A stretch of DNA of 64,000 nucleotides from Microcoleus sp. FACHB-672 (GTDB taxonomy: Bacteria; Cyanobacteriota; Cyanobacteriia; Cyanobacteriales; Oscillatoriaceae), in contig NZ_JACJOU010000015.1 of the NCBI RefSeq assembly GCF_014695725.1, positions 124,001 to 188,000 on the forward strand, given 5' to 3'. This document shows, piece by piece, positions 10,016-21,400 of this stretch (the stretch's first letter is position 1; each line of letters opens with the position of its first letter). The notes below the pieces were generated by a model. It saw only the letters and a program-made list of their open reading frames with translations. It made no database searches and was not told the origin of the DNA. The position numbers and the translations under genes were made by a program.

Positions 10016-10684
10016 ATCACTTTTGTGCCTGCTTTGAAAAAGTATAAAACTTGAGTTTATTCTAAAATAATTATAATCGGCAAATTAGATTAGGAGTTAA
10101 TTTATAACTTCACTTAAATTTAAAAGTTATAAGCATTTTGCAATTTACTGAGGGATAGAAAAACCTGGTTTTTGGGGCTAATTTATGGCAGTTGAAAGTT
10201 TTTCTGTATTTTCAAGCAATATTTATCAATTAAAATAAAATAAGCTTGATTTGATATTTGTATAATTTTAAAATAAGTTCAATTACTTAATTAAAATTAT
10301 ACAAATCCTAAATTTTAACAGGTAGTTATTTTTAAATTAATTTAATGATAATAATTACTAATTATTATTTTTAATCGTCAAATTTTATATGCTAAACACA
10401 AAAATTAGAGTAGATTAACTATTGTCATTACCTAAAACCTAATATCATATCGGCTTGAACAAGCCTAATATATTTTTGACAGAACCAATCATCTCGGACG
10501 AGTTTAATTTAGGAGAAGTTCCCTAATACGATATAACAATACGCTACCCCACTGGCAAAAGAAAAGCGCCCACAAGGAGCGCATGATTATGCCTAACTTA
10601 GGTAACGATTGTTGTGTTCAGTTAATGATTTTTCAGTTAAATTAACTGTTTTCCTTTGAAAAATTACCCTCAAGAACTTCAAAG
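10016..10684. other. AT-rich intergenic region, no gene seen
   Basis: About 670 bp between the cyclase and glmS. It is strongly AT-rich from about 10025 to 10500 and has no ORF with coding character. It should hold the promoter of the cyclase-DUF928-TPS operon and, at its right end, the glmS terminator. Confidence 0.6.
10561..10582 (-). terminator. Probable glmS rho-independent terminator
   Basis: On the minus strand GCGC-CC pairs with GG-GCGC around a 4-base loop with one bulged base (10566-10571 with 10576-10582), followed by TTTTCTTTT. It lies about 100 bp after the glmS stop. Confidence 0.5.
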
Positions 10685-12589
10685 TTACTCAACGGTTACA
10701 GACTTGGCTAAATTTCTTGGTTGATCCACATCCAAACCGCGACGTGCAGCAATATGATAAGCCAGTAATTGTAATGGAATAACTGTCAAAATTGGAGACA
10801 GCAACTCATCAACCACCGGCACCGGCAGCAGCTTGTCAAAGGTCTCAGCCGCCTCACGATCATTCATGGGTGTTACCCCAATTAATTGTGAGTCTCGCGC
10901 CTTGGCTTCCTGGGCATTAGAAAGCACTTTTTCAAATACGCTCCCCGGCATCGCGATCGCAACCACCGGCACCTTCGCATCTAGTAGCGCGATCGGTCCG
11001 TGCTTCATTTCCCCAGCGGGATAGCCTTCGGCGTGAATATAACTGATTTCCTTCAGTTTCAGTGCCCCTTCTAAAGCGATCGGAAAATTAATTCCGCGCC
11101 CTAAAAAGATAAAATCTTTCGTGTCGGCAAACTCGTGAGCTAACTCTTCGATATAGCGTTCCTGACTCTCCAAAATCAACTCAATTTGCGCCGGCAGTTG
11201 GCGCAACCCTTGAATAATTTCCTCTATTCTGGTTAGTGGCAACGTTTTGCGCCGATACGCCAAATCTAAAGCTAACCCATAAAACGCCATTAGCTGAGTA
11301 ACAAACGTTTTCGTTGCAGCCACCCCAATTTCGATACCGGCACAAGTATCAATAATATTAGGGACTAAGTGGCCCAGCGACGACTCAGGCCGATTCGTAA
11401 TTCCCAAAAGTCTAGCGTGAAACTTTTCCGATTTAGCGAGACGGCGCTGCTGTTCCATTGCCAAAGCCGCCAGAGTATCTGCCGTTTCCCCAGACTGACT
11501 GATGCCAACGGTTAGTGTGTTGGGTGTCAGTGGTGCCGGTGCGTAACGAAATTCCGAGGCATACTGCACCATTGTCGGAATTTCTGCCAGCTGCTCTAAC
11601 AGATATTTACCCACCAACCCGGCGTGCCAACTCGTGCCACAAGCAAGAATTTGAACGTGTTCCAAATCTGCCAGCAGTTCATCTGGCAAACCCAATTTTA
11701 CGGGTGAATAGCCCGCTTCTGGGTGCCAATCTCCGTGAAAATATGCGTCCAAACAAGAGCGCACAACTCCCGGTTGCTCATAAATTTCCTTAGCCATGAA
11801 GTGCCGGAAGCCCTGCTTTTCCACAAGCACGGGGTTCCAGCTCAGGGTGCGGGGAGTTTTCTTTAAGCGATCACCCGAAAAATTGTAAACTTCAACCCCT
11901 AACGGGGTCAGTCGCGCCAGTTCGCCATTTTCCAGAGGTAACACTGCACGAGTATGAGCCACCAGTGCCGGCGTATCTGAAGCACAGAAAAACTCACCTT
12001 GCCCAAAACCGATCACGAGCGGAGCCTGCTGTCTGGCGACAACCATTTCGTCGGGATACTCGGCACAGACAACGGCGATTGCAAACGCCCCTTTTAGGTG
12101 ATTGACTGCTTTCCGTACCGCTTCTAGAAATGGAGACAGCAAGGGGACAAATGCCGGTGCCTCCACCAGAGGTTCTGCCAGATACTCAGCGATTAAGTGG
12201 GGGATCACCTCAGTATCGGTATCCGAGCGGAATTCGTGGCCCCTAGATTTTAGAGCGTCGCGCAACTCGCGGTAGTTTTCAATAATCCCATTTTGCACAA
12301 CTGCCACTCGTCTTGCCGTATCCGTATGCGGGTGGGCGTTGTACTCTTCTGGTCTGCCGTGAGTTGCCCAGCGGGTATGTCCGATGCCAATCTGGGCTGG
12401 CGTTTCCACACCGGCAAGCTTTTCTCGCAGGTTTTGGAGTTTACCTTTCGCCCTGACGCAGTGAATTTCACCTTCCCAGACAGTCGCAAGGCCGGCAGAA
12501 TCGTAACCCCGGTATTCGAGTTTCTCTAAGCCTGCCAGCAAAATTTCGCTTGCGTTTTGGGTGCCAATATAGCCAACGATTCCGCACAT
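10685..12589 (-). CDS. glmS: Glutamine--fructose-6-phosphate aminotransferase (isomerizing)
   Basis: Makes glucosamine-6-phosphate from fructose-6-phosphate and glutamine, the first step of UDP-GlcNAc synthesis for cell wall. The 634 residues begin MCGIVGYIG, with Cys2 as the N-terminal nucleophile of the class II glutamine amidotransferase domain. GHTRWATHG and RSDTDTEVI motifs follow. Two SIS sugar-isomerase domains make up the C-terminal half (ACGTSWHAG, SQSGETADT, GRGINFPIALEGALKLKE). It ends in DQPRNLAKSVTVE, the normal glmS terminus. Slightly longer than the E. coli enzyme (609). No glmS ribozyme is seen upstream. Cytoplasmic, transcribed alone. Confidence 0.97.
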   Translation of the reverse strand: MCGIVGYIGTQNASEILLAGLEKLEYRGYDSAGLATVWEGEIHCVRAKGKLQNLREKLAGVETPAQIGIGHTRWATHGRPEEYNAHPHTDTARRVAVVQNGIIENYRELRDALKSRGHEFRSDTDTEVIPHLIAEYLAEPLVEAPAFVPLLSPFLEAVRKAVNHLKGAFAIAVVCAEYPDEMVVARQQAPLVIGFGQGEFFCASDTPALVAHTRAVLPLENGELARLTPLGVEVYNFSGDRLKKTPRTLSWNPVLVEKQGFRHFMAKEIYEQPGVVRSCLDAYFHGDWHPEAGYSPVKLGLPDELLADLEHVQILACGTSWHAGLVGKYLLEQLAEIPTMVQYASEFRYAPAPLTPNTLTVGISQSGETADTLAALAMEQQRRLAKSEKFHARLLGITNRPESSLGHLVPNIIDTCAGIEIGVAATKTFVTQLMAFYGLALDLAYRRKTLPLTRIEEIIQGLRQLPAQIELILESQERYIEELAHEFADTKDFIFLGRGINFPIALEGALKLKEISYIHAEGYPAGEMKHGPIALLDAKVPVVAIAMPGSVFEKVLSNAQEAKARDSQLIGVTPMNDREAAETFDKLLPVPVVDELLSPILTVIPLQLLAYHIAARRGLDVDQPRNLAKSVTVE

Positions 12590-12708
12590 CTAGAATCTAA
12601 CTCCTGCTCCGCACATGATGATCAGAATCTACTTGCTACAAACTAAAGGGCTATCAGGAAAACGTCAAGAATCTAGAGGCTAAGAAGCCTCAAGACGACC
12701 TTGCCGCC

Positions 12709-12737
12709 AAAAAAAGAGGGGGCGAGTGGCTCCCTCT
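12709..12737 (-). terminator. psaC rho-independent terminator
   Basis: AGAGGG/CCCTCT stem (12715-12720 with 12732-12737). On the minus strand it is followed by seven T residues (12709-12715). It lies about 75 bp past the psaC stop. Confidence 0.8.
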
Positions 12738-12809
12738 GTCACTTTACCCTGAAAGGTCTTGTTTGATGACCGCCAATTTCCTCCCAGGGAACGAGTGTTT
12801 TGGCCGGTC

Positions 12810-13490
<681 letters not shown>

Positions 13491-15176
13491 CTAGCCTTGA
13501 CTCCCTGCTTCCTCCTCCCTCACGTAAAGCGGCAGATAAACGCTGAACGTAGAACCGGCCCCCAACTCGCTTTCCACAATAATTTCACCGCCCATCATTT
13601 GACAAAAACTGCGACTGATGGCCAGTCCCATGCCGGTGCCTCCGTAGCGGCGCGTTGTAGACTCATCTGCCTGAGTGAATGCCTGGAAAATCGTCGGCAG
13701 CTGTTCTTGTGTCATCCCAATGCCGGTGTCGCGGACTTGAAACCTGATCCAACCCCCAGTGCCGGTGTCAGAAGCCGGTTCCGCATTTGCCCTAGAAGTT
13801 AGCAGTTGCAACTCAGGATCTTCTTCACGGGAAACATCAAGGATAATCGAGCCATGCTCTGTAAATTTGGTGGCGTTGTCCAGCAAGTTTAAGAGTATCT
13901 GCCGCACCTTGATCCAATCAGCGTGCATTGTGCCCATATCATTTGGGCAATTTACGATCAACGTGTTGCTGTTAGCAACGAGCAACGGTTGAACTCGGGT
14001 CTGGACTTCCTTAATTAAGGCTGCCACATCGAACGTATTGAGATCGAGTTCCATCTGACCCGATTCAATCTTCGAGAAATCGAGAATTTCGCTGAGCACT
14101 CCCAGTAACTGCTTACCGGCTGTATTGATAGTCTGGAGGTCAGCAATAAAATCCATCTGGCCTAAGCCTAACTCCTGAGCATCTTCTTGCAGCAGTTCGC
14201 TATAACCAATAATGGCGGTTAAGGGTGTGCGGAGTTCATGACTCATATTTGCCAGAAACGAACTTCTGGCTCGATTGGCCGCTTCTGCTGCACTCTTGGC
14301 CTGGTACAATTCTGCCTCGGCTTCCTTGCGCTCGGTGATGTCCCGCGCAAAGATGCAATTGTACTCATGACCATTGACTTTAAAATAATTGATGGTTAAC
14401 TCTACTGGGAAAATGTGGCCATCTTTAGTACAGTGCTGAGATTCTAGCCGAATAGAGCCAAGTTGCTTGATTTCTTCCCAGTATTCCGACCAGATATAAG
14501 GGGGAAAATCTGGGTTGATGTGCTGCAACGAGCGTGAGAGCAACTCCTCGCGGGAGTAGCCCAGGGACAAGCAAGCGGCATCGTTAACGTAAAATAACTG
14601 CGCCTCAGGTGTTACCCAAAATACAGCATCCCCAGCCCGATTGATGGAGAATTGTAGGACTTTGTGAACCTCTGCGATCCGCTGCCGCTCTACCCGCTCT
14701 GCTTGCAAAGCGATGGTGGTATGTCTTAAATGGGTGGCGCACGCCTCAGCTCTCATTTCTAACTCTTCATTGATTTGTCTGAGTTCGGCTTCGGTTTGTT
14801 TGTGTTCTGTAATGTCAGACCGGCTCAGGATCAGGCCACCAATTTCACCGGCTGCTGTCTTCCAAGCCCGGATTTCCCACTCGATCCAAACCGGCACACC
14901 ATCTGATCGGGTGAAATACTCTCGTTCTCGGTGTTCTCCTGATCCTGCTAAACACGAAGCGTAAATGTCCTGCCACCGAGACAAATCCTGTTTTTGAAAT
15001 AGGGGCAGAAATTCATAATGAGAGCGACCAATAATATTTTGGTCGCCCTGGCCGCAATCCGTCAGCCACCTGCGAGAAGTCAGCAGGTAGCGCATCTGGC
15101 AATCAAGCATTGCTACCGCCGCAGGGGCGTGTTCCAAAAACCGCTGGAAGACCTCTGGATTGTCTGGGGCGTACAT
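13491..15176 (-). CDS. PAS-PAS sensor histidine kinase
   Basis: Soluble two-component sensor kinase of 561 residues. Two PAS/PAC modules (about 8-130 and 170-290) each end in a typical PAC signature ([20 protein letters not shown]). A coiled-coil linker leads to the HisKA domain with phospho-acceptor His313 in [14 protein letters not shown]. The HATPase domain has N box DNATKFT, G1 DTGIGM, F box FQAFTQ and G2 [10 protein letters not shown]. No TM segment is visible, so it is probably cytoplasmic, sensing through the PAS domains. No response regulator is adjacent, making it an orphan kinase. Its start sits at MYAPDNPE, giving a short lead to the first PAS. Confidence 0.93.
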   Translation of the reverse strand: MYAPDNPEVFQRFLEHAPAAVAMLDCQMRYLLTSRRWLTDCGQGDQNIIGRSHYEFLPLFQKQDLSRWQDIYASCLAGSGEHREREYFTRSDGVPVWIEWEIRAWKTAAGEIGGLILSRSDITEHKQTEAELRQINEELEMRAEACATHLRHTTIALQAERVERQRIAEVHKVLQFSINRAGDAVFWVTPEAQLFYVNDAACLSLGYSREELLSRSLQHINPDFPPYIWSEYWEEIKQLGSIRLESQHCTKDGHIFPVELTINYFKVNGHEYNCIFARDITERKEAEAELYQAKSAAEAANRARSSFLANMSHELRTPLTAIIGYSELLQEDAQELGLGQMDFIADLQTINTAGKQLLGVLSEILDFSKIESGQMELDLNTFDVAALIKEVQTRVQPLLVANSNTLIVNCPNDMGTMHADWIKVRQILLNLLDNATKFTEHGSIILDVSREEDPELQLLTSRANAEPASDTGTGGWIRFQVRDTGIGMTQEQLPTIFQAFTQADESTTRRYGGTGMGLAISRSFCQMMGGEIIVESELGAGSTFSVYLPLYVREEEAGSQG

Positions 15177-15708
15177 GGGTCAGTTCAATGAAGAGTGAAG
15201 ATTGGAGTGAATTTTCAACATCTTTGTGGCAGGAGTCCCTTGCTTGAAAAATAGGTCGGGACTTACATACTAATAAAGATGTCGGTAGTGTGCTTAAGGC
15301 GTTTGACTGGGTTGGGACTGAATTGCCCCTTTTCTTTCTATGCCTCTTGCCTTTGATGTCCCCGCCGGCACCCAAGAAGAACAATCGGGCAATAAAACTG
15401 ATACTCGTTCCATAGATATCATCCTCACGAGTGAGTGCTAAGTTCCTTACCGCATCCCTGCTAAGATGTCCTTTCTGCAACTGCTCATAACCAGTAAGCA
15501 TTTAGATAGCCCGAATCAGGGAATGATTCGGCAGTATGTACCGCTCACAGACTTGTGTGGCCGACAACTTGCGCCTGAGAACTGGCCTTCTCAAGCCCCC
15601 GCTATCCCGTTGGTTTCGTGGGGGTTGTTAATGTCTTACTTCTTAATTGTCTTAGCTGCTTCTGGATTTGACAGCTAAAAGTTAAGATTGGCTGGGCGGG
15701 GCAAGCAA
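15177..15708. other. Gene-poor region
   Basis: No convincing gene. Short open frames occur (for example plus 15466-15678, about 70 residues, hydrophobic end) without a clear ribosome site or known family. This region should include the histidine kinase promoter. Confidence 0.4.
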
Positions 15709-15921
15709 CTATCGCTTTGGAGCAGCTCGAAACTGGCACTTGGGAGAATCGCTAGTTGATAACCGGCAATTTCTCTGGTGTTGTTTCGGCTGTGCCACGG
15801 TTCGCCTTTTATCACCATCTGCCGGCAGTTGCAGTCGGTGGATGTCTTTCTCCACTGTATCAACGGCGTCTTCAGGTCGCATGCGCTCCAGTATAAAGGA
15901 GCCGGTGACGGGTTGAGTCAT
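15709..15921 (-). CDS. Small hypothetical protein (weak candidate)
   Basis: 70-residue ORF beginning MTQPVTGSFILERM, hydrophilic and basic at its end. The sequence AGAGGAGAACA precedes the ATG, a good Shine-Dalgarno. The ATG overlaps the TGA of the next upstream small ORF as ATGA (15918-15921). These are the only arguments that it is real; no family is recognised. Confidence 0.3.
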   Translation of the reverse strand: MTQPVTGSFILERMRPEDAVDTVEKDIHRLQLPADGDKRRTVAQPKQHQRNCRLSTSDSPKCQFRAAPKR

Positions 15922-16022
15922 TGTTCTCCTCTGAGCACCGGCAGGCCACTTGCCCGATAAACCGACCGCTCCAGTTCTTTTACATTTTTTAATATTTCTT
16001 TCCAAAAATCGTTAAGCTTCAT
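15918..16022 (-). CDS. Small hypothetical protein, 34 aa (weak candidate)
   Basis: Short ORF MKLNDFWKEILKNVKELE..., a basic amphipathic helix followed by YRASGLPVLRGEQ. Its stop overlaps the start of the next ORF by four bases, an arrangement typical of coupled genes. No strong ribosome site and no family recognised; it may be the remnant of a longer gene. Confidence 0.25.
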   Translation of the reverse strand: MKLNDFWKEILKNVKELERSVYRASGLPVLRGEQ

Positions 16023-16103
16023 TGCGAAATTAAAACAAAGCGAAACCGGCATGATAACTTTTATCAGTGTTGGAACTGGCGCAGGATATAGAGAGGAAAA
16101 CAC

Positions 16104-16305
16104 TTTGAATTCGCATCTGCCTCAATACCCCAGCTGTTTACTTCGGGAAGATATCGGTGAGTATGTGGCTCACCTGCAGCTTCACATGACTTTACAGGCC
16201 CGGAACTTGGTTCCGACTCTTACTCAGGCTGTGGATAGCCGAGAGTTGCTCTTACAGCAAACCCAGGCTAATTTTGAAAAGTTGGTTTCTCGCCAGCCTC
16301 TTTAA
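16104..16305 (+). CDS. Small hypothetical protein
   Basis: A 66-residue helical protein if read from TTG at 16104, which has AGAGAGGA about 7 bases upstream; an ATG at 16051 would add 18 poorly protein-like residues. The body (ECLR-type helix REDIGEYVAHLQLHM, then LQQTQANFEKLV) looks like a real small soluble protein. Family not recognised, function unknown. Confidence 0.4.
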
Positions 16306-16670
16306 ATTGTTTTAATAAGAATATTTACAATATTTCAGCAAGTGTGTTGTGGGACAATCGGAGCTTTCTAGCTCTGATTTTTTTTTGCTTATCTAAGTTG
16401 ATCGGTTCTGTTCAGAGTAGGGGCAAACGCATACCTGACGGTAGGCGCAGCTTCTCTATTCGCGAAGTAGTGTTCCTTCATAGACAGGAGATACGCCAAT
16501 CCCGCTACAAGTTTGAACGCAACTCAGTATAAACTTCTGAAGCATGGGGGAGGGCAAGCAAAAATTCCAAATTAAGCGTGACCCACGCTCTATTCCCAAG
16601 TATTATTTGCCTGATCTAACAAAAGACTACCCCGCTTTCAAACGTCTGCCAACTTTTTTCGAGTGATTGG
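16306..16670. other. Intergenic region before the Omp85 gene
   Basis: About 365 bp, no supported gene. It probably carries the promoter of the outer-membrane protein gene that starts at 16671 or 16692. Confidence 0.4.
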
Positions 16671-18308
16671 GTGTTGTCAAACTTTACTGATATGAGTCTT
16701 CGTTCGGTTGCCATTTTGACTTTGGTGACGCTAGCTGCCGGTGAGCTAACTCAAAAAGCTGATGTCTGGGGCTTTGATTTAGACAATCCCAGGCTTAACT
16801 GTCTAGCCAAGAAGCTGGCGATCCCGCTTCGGGATACACCGGCACAGAATCAGATCCCCCCCTCTTGTGTCAAACCCCTCTCAGGTGCTGAGTTACTCAA
16901 GCCGCCGGTAGTTAACGATAGTTCCTTCTCCCTCGCTGCCGGTGACGTTGTCTCCCGTTCTCCTTGGCTGCCCAAAAAAGCCGTTGGGATGAATGAGCCG
17001 ATTGTTACAGATATCAAGATCCGTTTTTTGAATAAAAAGGGTGAGACGATTGATGAGAATGGTCAGTTAGTTGCCGGTCGCACACGAGCGGATTTTATTC
17101 TTGCTGAGTTAGAACTCCAGCCGGGTGAGGTGTTTCGTGAAGATGTGCTGGAGGCAGACTTGCGCCGGCTCAGGCGTATGGATTTATTTAACGAGGTGAG
17201 AGTTTCTCGTTCCCAGAGTGCTGCCGGTGTTGAGCTTGTCTATGAACTCAAAGAGAGCCGTTCCCGTTCCGTTACACCGAGTTTCGGAACTGATGAGGAT
17301 ATTGGAACTTACGGAGCGCTCAGCTATCAAGATAGAAATATCGATGGGATTAACCAGGCGTTTCGGGCGAGGCTGCAAGCGAGCAACCAAGACTTGCAGT
17401 ATAGTTTGCGCTTTATCGATCCTTACCGCGCCATAACGCCCAATCGTTTAGGTTACAGAATTGAAGGGTTTCGGCAACGGGGCTTTTCTAACACCTTTAA
17501 TGAAGGCATTGACTTGCCGAATGGTAACTCCGTTCGAGAGGGACGTTTTGGTGGCGGCGTGGCGCTGCTGAAGTCTTTTAATGAATGGGATGCGGCGCTA
17601 GGATTAAATTACACTCGCATCAGTATTCGCGATAAAAACTGGAATCTTGCGCCGGTGGATGAATTTGGCACTCCGCTGAGTTTTAGTGGCACCGGCATTG
17701 ATGATCTGGTGACAGTGTCTTTGGGGCTAGTGCGAGACGAGCGAAACCGGCGATCTTATCCGAGTGAAGGCTCTCTGCTCAGTTTGAGTATGGAGCAGTC
17801 GCTGCCAATTGGATTGGGGAATATTTTTCTCAATCGGCTCAAGGCGAATTATCTTCAGTATGTGCCGATGCAGTTGGTTAGCGGCGGTGCGCCGGCAGAT
17901 TTGCCAGACGAGTTACAAGAAATGTTTGCATTTAATTTGCAAGCCGGTACGGTAATTGGAGATTTGCCTCCTGCCGAGGCGTTTAATCTGGGCGGTTTCA
18001 ATTCAGTGCGGGGTTATGAGTTTGGTGATATCGGCAGCGGTCGCAGTTTTGTGCTAGGCGTTATGGAGTATCGCTTCCCGATTATTTCGCCGGTGGGAGG
18101 AGTTTTGTTTGCTGATTTTGCCTCAGATTTAGGTTCGGGTGATACAGTCTTGGGCGAGCCAGGTGTATTGCGTAACAAGCCTGGAAGCGGTTTTGGATAC
18201 GGCTTTGGCTTGCGGGTAAAATCCCCGTTGGGATTGCTCCGGCTTGATTATGGAATTAACGAGCGCGGAGAAAGCCGGATTGAATTGACCACTGGGCAGC
18301 GCTTTTAA
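16671..18308 (+). CDS. BamA/Omp85-family outer membrane protein
   Basis: Beta-barrel assembly or translocation protein of the outer membrane. It is 545 residues from GTG at 16671, or 538 from the ATG at 16692, which begins a neater signal sequence (MSLRSVAILTLVTLAAG). One clear POTRA domain is visible (about residues 105-190; IVTDIKIRFLNKKGE ... FNEVRV). The C-terminal half is a surface-antigen/Omp85 barrel with many alternating aromatic strands and the conserved loop-6 motif FNSVRGYEFGD. It is shorter than cyanobacterial BamA/Toc75 with three POTRAs, so it may be a TpsB/TamA-like or accessory member. A functional link to the TPS exoproteins in this window is possible but they are 9 kb away. 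Confidence 0.85.
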   Translation: MLSNFTDMSLRSVAILTLVTLAAGELTQKADVWGFDLDNPRLNCLAKKLAIPLRDTPAQNQIPPSCVKPLSGAELLKPPVVNDSSFSLAAGDVVSRSPWLPKKAVGMNEPIVTDIKIRFLNKKGETIDENGQLVAGRTRADFILAELELQPGEVFREDVLEADLRRLRRMDLFNEVRVSRSQSAAGVELVYELKESRSRSVTPSFGTDEDIGTYGALSYQDRNIDGINQAFRARLQASNQDLQYSLRFIDPYRAITPNRLGYRIEGFRQRGFSNTFNEGIDLPNGNSVREGRFGGGVALLKSFNEWDAALGLNYTRISIRDKNWNLAPVDEFGTPLSFSGTGIDDLVTVSLGLVRDERNRRSYPSEGSLLSLSMEQSLPIGLGNIFLNRLKANYLQYVPMQLVSGGAPADLPDELQEMFAFNLQAGTVIGDLPPAEAFNLGGFNSVRGYEFGDIGSGRSFVLGVMEYRFPIISPVGGVLFADFASDLGSGDTVLGEPGVLRNKPGSGFGYGFGLRVKSPLGLLRLDYGINERGESRIELTTGQRF

Positions 18309-18366
18309 CAAGTGCCTTTTAAAAATTTGAAGCCGTACTTTTCATAACGTACAAAAAGATACTTTT

Positions 18367-18384
18367 AGCCCCCTTAAGTGGGCT
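18367..18384. terminator. Weak bidirectional hairpin between convergent genes
   Basis: AGCCC pairs with GGGCT around a short CCTTAAGT loop region. TTTA follows on the plus strand and TAAAAGTATCTTTTT on the minus. It lies between the convergent Omp85 and sbcC genes. Confidence 0.4.
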
Positions 18385-18465
18385 TTAGCTATTAGCCCAG
18401 CTATAGGAGTAGCAGGCAGAATTTGATGTTGAAAAGATGTCAAAGATAAATGCCGGCAGGCAATA

Positions 18466-21400
18466 TTATTGTGTCTCAACTTCAATTCGAGAGCCTTGCG
18501 GGGACTTGTAAACCTTAATTTGAGTGGGTAATCTTTCTGCTAACGCTCGAACATGGGTAATCACTCCAATTAACCGTGATTGCTGCCGCAAAGATTCTAA
18601 AATTTGCGTGACAGTTTCCAAGGTTTCTCCATCCAAAGTGCCAAATCCCTCATCCAGAAATAGACTGCCTAGTTGCGCCCCTTGGGATAGCTTTTCTGAT
18701 AAAGCCAGCGCCATTGATAAAGAAGTGGCAAATGTTTCACCGCCAGAAAGGGTTCGCACGCGCCTAAGTTCGCCGCCATTCCAGTTATCTTCAACCCAAT
18801 ATTCCCCATCTTGAATTGTTAGGGCGTAACGGTTTTCTGTGAGTTCCCGCAGCAAAAGTGTAGCGCGAGTCACTAACTCATCTTCTAAATGCTCCAAAAT
18901 ATATGCTTGAAATTCATTAGATTTAAGATTTTGGGCGAGCGTGTGATAAGTTTCTTCGTGTTCTGCTAAATTTGATTGCTGGGTAAGTAGTCTTTCTGTT
19001 TCTTCTAGTTTTTGTTCGGCGACTTGAATCCAAGCTGAAAGTTCTGCTCGCCGGTTTTGTGCTTGTTTAACGTTATCTTCAGCAGCAAGTTTAGCGCTTC
19101 GATACTGCGAAATCATCTTAGAAAGCTCAGCAATTTCCCCTTCATCTGTCATCCGATTTCCAATGACTTCAGTTAAATCTTTAATTCGCGTTTCTAGCTG
19201 AAGCTTAGATTCCCTATGTTCGCGGATGGCAAGCTCCCATTGAGATTGTTCTTTCGTGCCGGCATCGGCAGCTAAAAATGTCTCTTCTGTAAAACTAGCC
19301 CGTGAGAGTTTTTCTTGCCACTCAGCATTTAACTGTTGTTGTTTTTCACCGGCTCGCTCAAAGGCAATGTTTGCTTGCTTGGCTCTTTCTTCTAATTGAA
19401 TAAAATTATTATAGGCAGTTTGATAGGAAGCTTCTGCAACTTTCAATCGGCTTGCCAATTCTTGTTGCTGCTGTGCTAAATTGCTTGCCAAAGTTTCATA
19501 AGGCTGATTGTCTGTTAGTTCATAAAGTTTGGCAGCAATGGATTGTAACTGTTGCTGCCGGCGATCAACTTCTGCCGTTGCGGTTTGATATTCTGTTTGT
19601 GTTGTTATCTCAGTCTGTTGGGCAAACTGTAGCGCTTGTTGTGCCGATTCCACTTCAGCACACGCTTTTTGCAACTGTTGCTCTGCCTGCCGATATTTGA
19701 CATCGCCGGTTTGAAGCGCCTCCTGTTCCTGCACTAGCTGTTTGGCTTGCCACTCCTCAACCCCAATCACAGCACTGATTTGTTCCTGCAGTGCACTTGA
19801 TCTCTGCTGCGTCTCCGCCAGCGTCTGAGCCAAATCCAGCGCTTTTTGCTTGTGCGCCTCCAGTGCTGCTTCTGCCTTCGTTGCAGCCATCTGAGCCTCT
19901 TGTAACGCCCGTTGAGCGCCGGCTTCACGTCCTCGCAATGGGGCGATATCGACAACCGTGACTGCCGGCACCGGAGGTAAATTCTCCACTTCCGGATGTT
20001 CGCTTCCGCATACTGGGCAAGGATCTCCAGGTTTTAACAGCATCCGTAAGCCAGCAGCGCGATCTAGAAGTGCCGCTTCAGCATTTGTCTGCTCAGCCGC
20101 TTCTAACGTCGCACGAATCTGTTGTAAATACCCTTGAGTTTCTGTCAGATTCAAGCCGGCTGCTTCGTAAGTTCGTTCAACAGTTTCCTGATCTTGAGTG
20201 GCTTTTGCTAACTGCTTTTGCTGCGTGTTTACCTGTTTCTCTATTACTTGATATTCTATTAGTAAGGGAGCAATTTTGTTGAGCTGTTCTAACCGTTCGC
20301 CTCCAGGTGAATGCTGAGCAAGTAATGCCCTGGCTTCTGTCCTTTGTCGGTTAGTATTTTGAACTTGAGCATCAGCCGCTTTTGCCTGTTTTTGTGCAGC
20401 TTGTAAAAATCGAGTTTTTTCCTGTAGCGTTGCTTGTGCCATCGCCACTTCTTTCGCTAGCAAAGTGCGCTGTTCTTCATAAGCTTTCGCGGCAGCAAGG
20501 GCGTCTTCACGGGCTTTAAGTTGAGGAAGTACCGCATTATTGTGCGCTCGAACTTTTTCTAGTTGGTGCTGTTGATCGCTGAGTTTAGATTGCACTTGGG
20601 TTAAGCCGGCGGATGTAGTACGAACAGTATCTTCAGAATTTGTAAACGAGGCACGAGCTTCTTGCACTAAAGCCCAATCTTTCTCTAAGTGACTGGCAGC
20701 TTGCGCTCGATCTAAGCGCACTTGCAAGGCTTCTATTTCAGAGGATTTAATATTTAGATTAGCAAGTTGCTGTTGTAATGTTTTCAATCGCGTGATTTGC
20801 GTGAATATCCGCTCAAATTCATCAAGGGCTTTCTGAGCGTTTAAAACCGCTTGATTGAATGTCGGCATCTCTTGCTCTAGAAGCGTGAGTTGCGCTTGCT
20901 TTTCATCCACTTCCGCGAAAGCCGGTGCATCCAATTCAGCAAGTCGGCGTTCGAGCATTTCCCGCTCTTGTTTGAGCAACTTTGCTAGCTCAGCCGCCTC
21001 CTTTCGCATCCGTTCAAAGATTTCAAATCCTGCTAAAGATCGCAAGATTTCTCGGCGTTTTGCTGTGTCACCCTTTAAAAATTCATCAAACTTGCCTTGC
21101 GGCAACACAATCACCCGTGTGAAAGTGTCAAAATCCATCCCCAAAATTTGTTCTAGCGTTTTTTGAACAGCAACCGTGCTAGTTCCTAGCGTTTCCCATT
21201 CGCTATTTTGCCACCCTTCTAATAGCACCTTATTTTCCGGTGAACTAGCGCGATATCGCCACCGGCGCGTCACTCGATATTGCGATCCACCCACTGCAAA
21301 CCGCAGTTGAACTTTTAAGTTAGTTGCTCCCTGACTAACTAAATCGCTGACTTGTTTGCCGGTACGGGCGGTTGTGCCATAAAGCGCGAAAGTCATCGCA

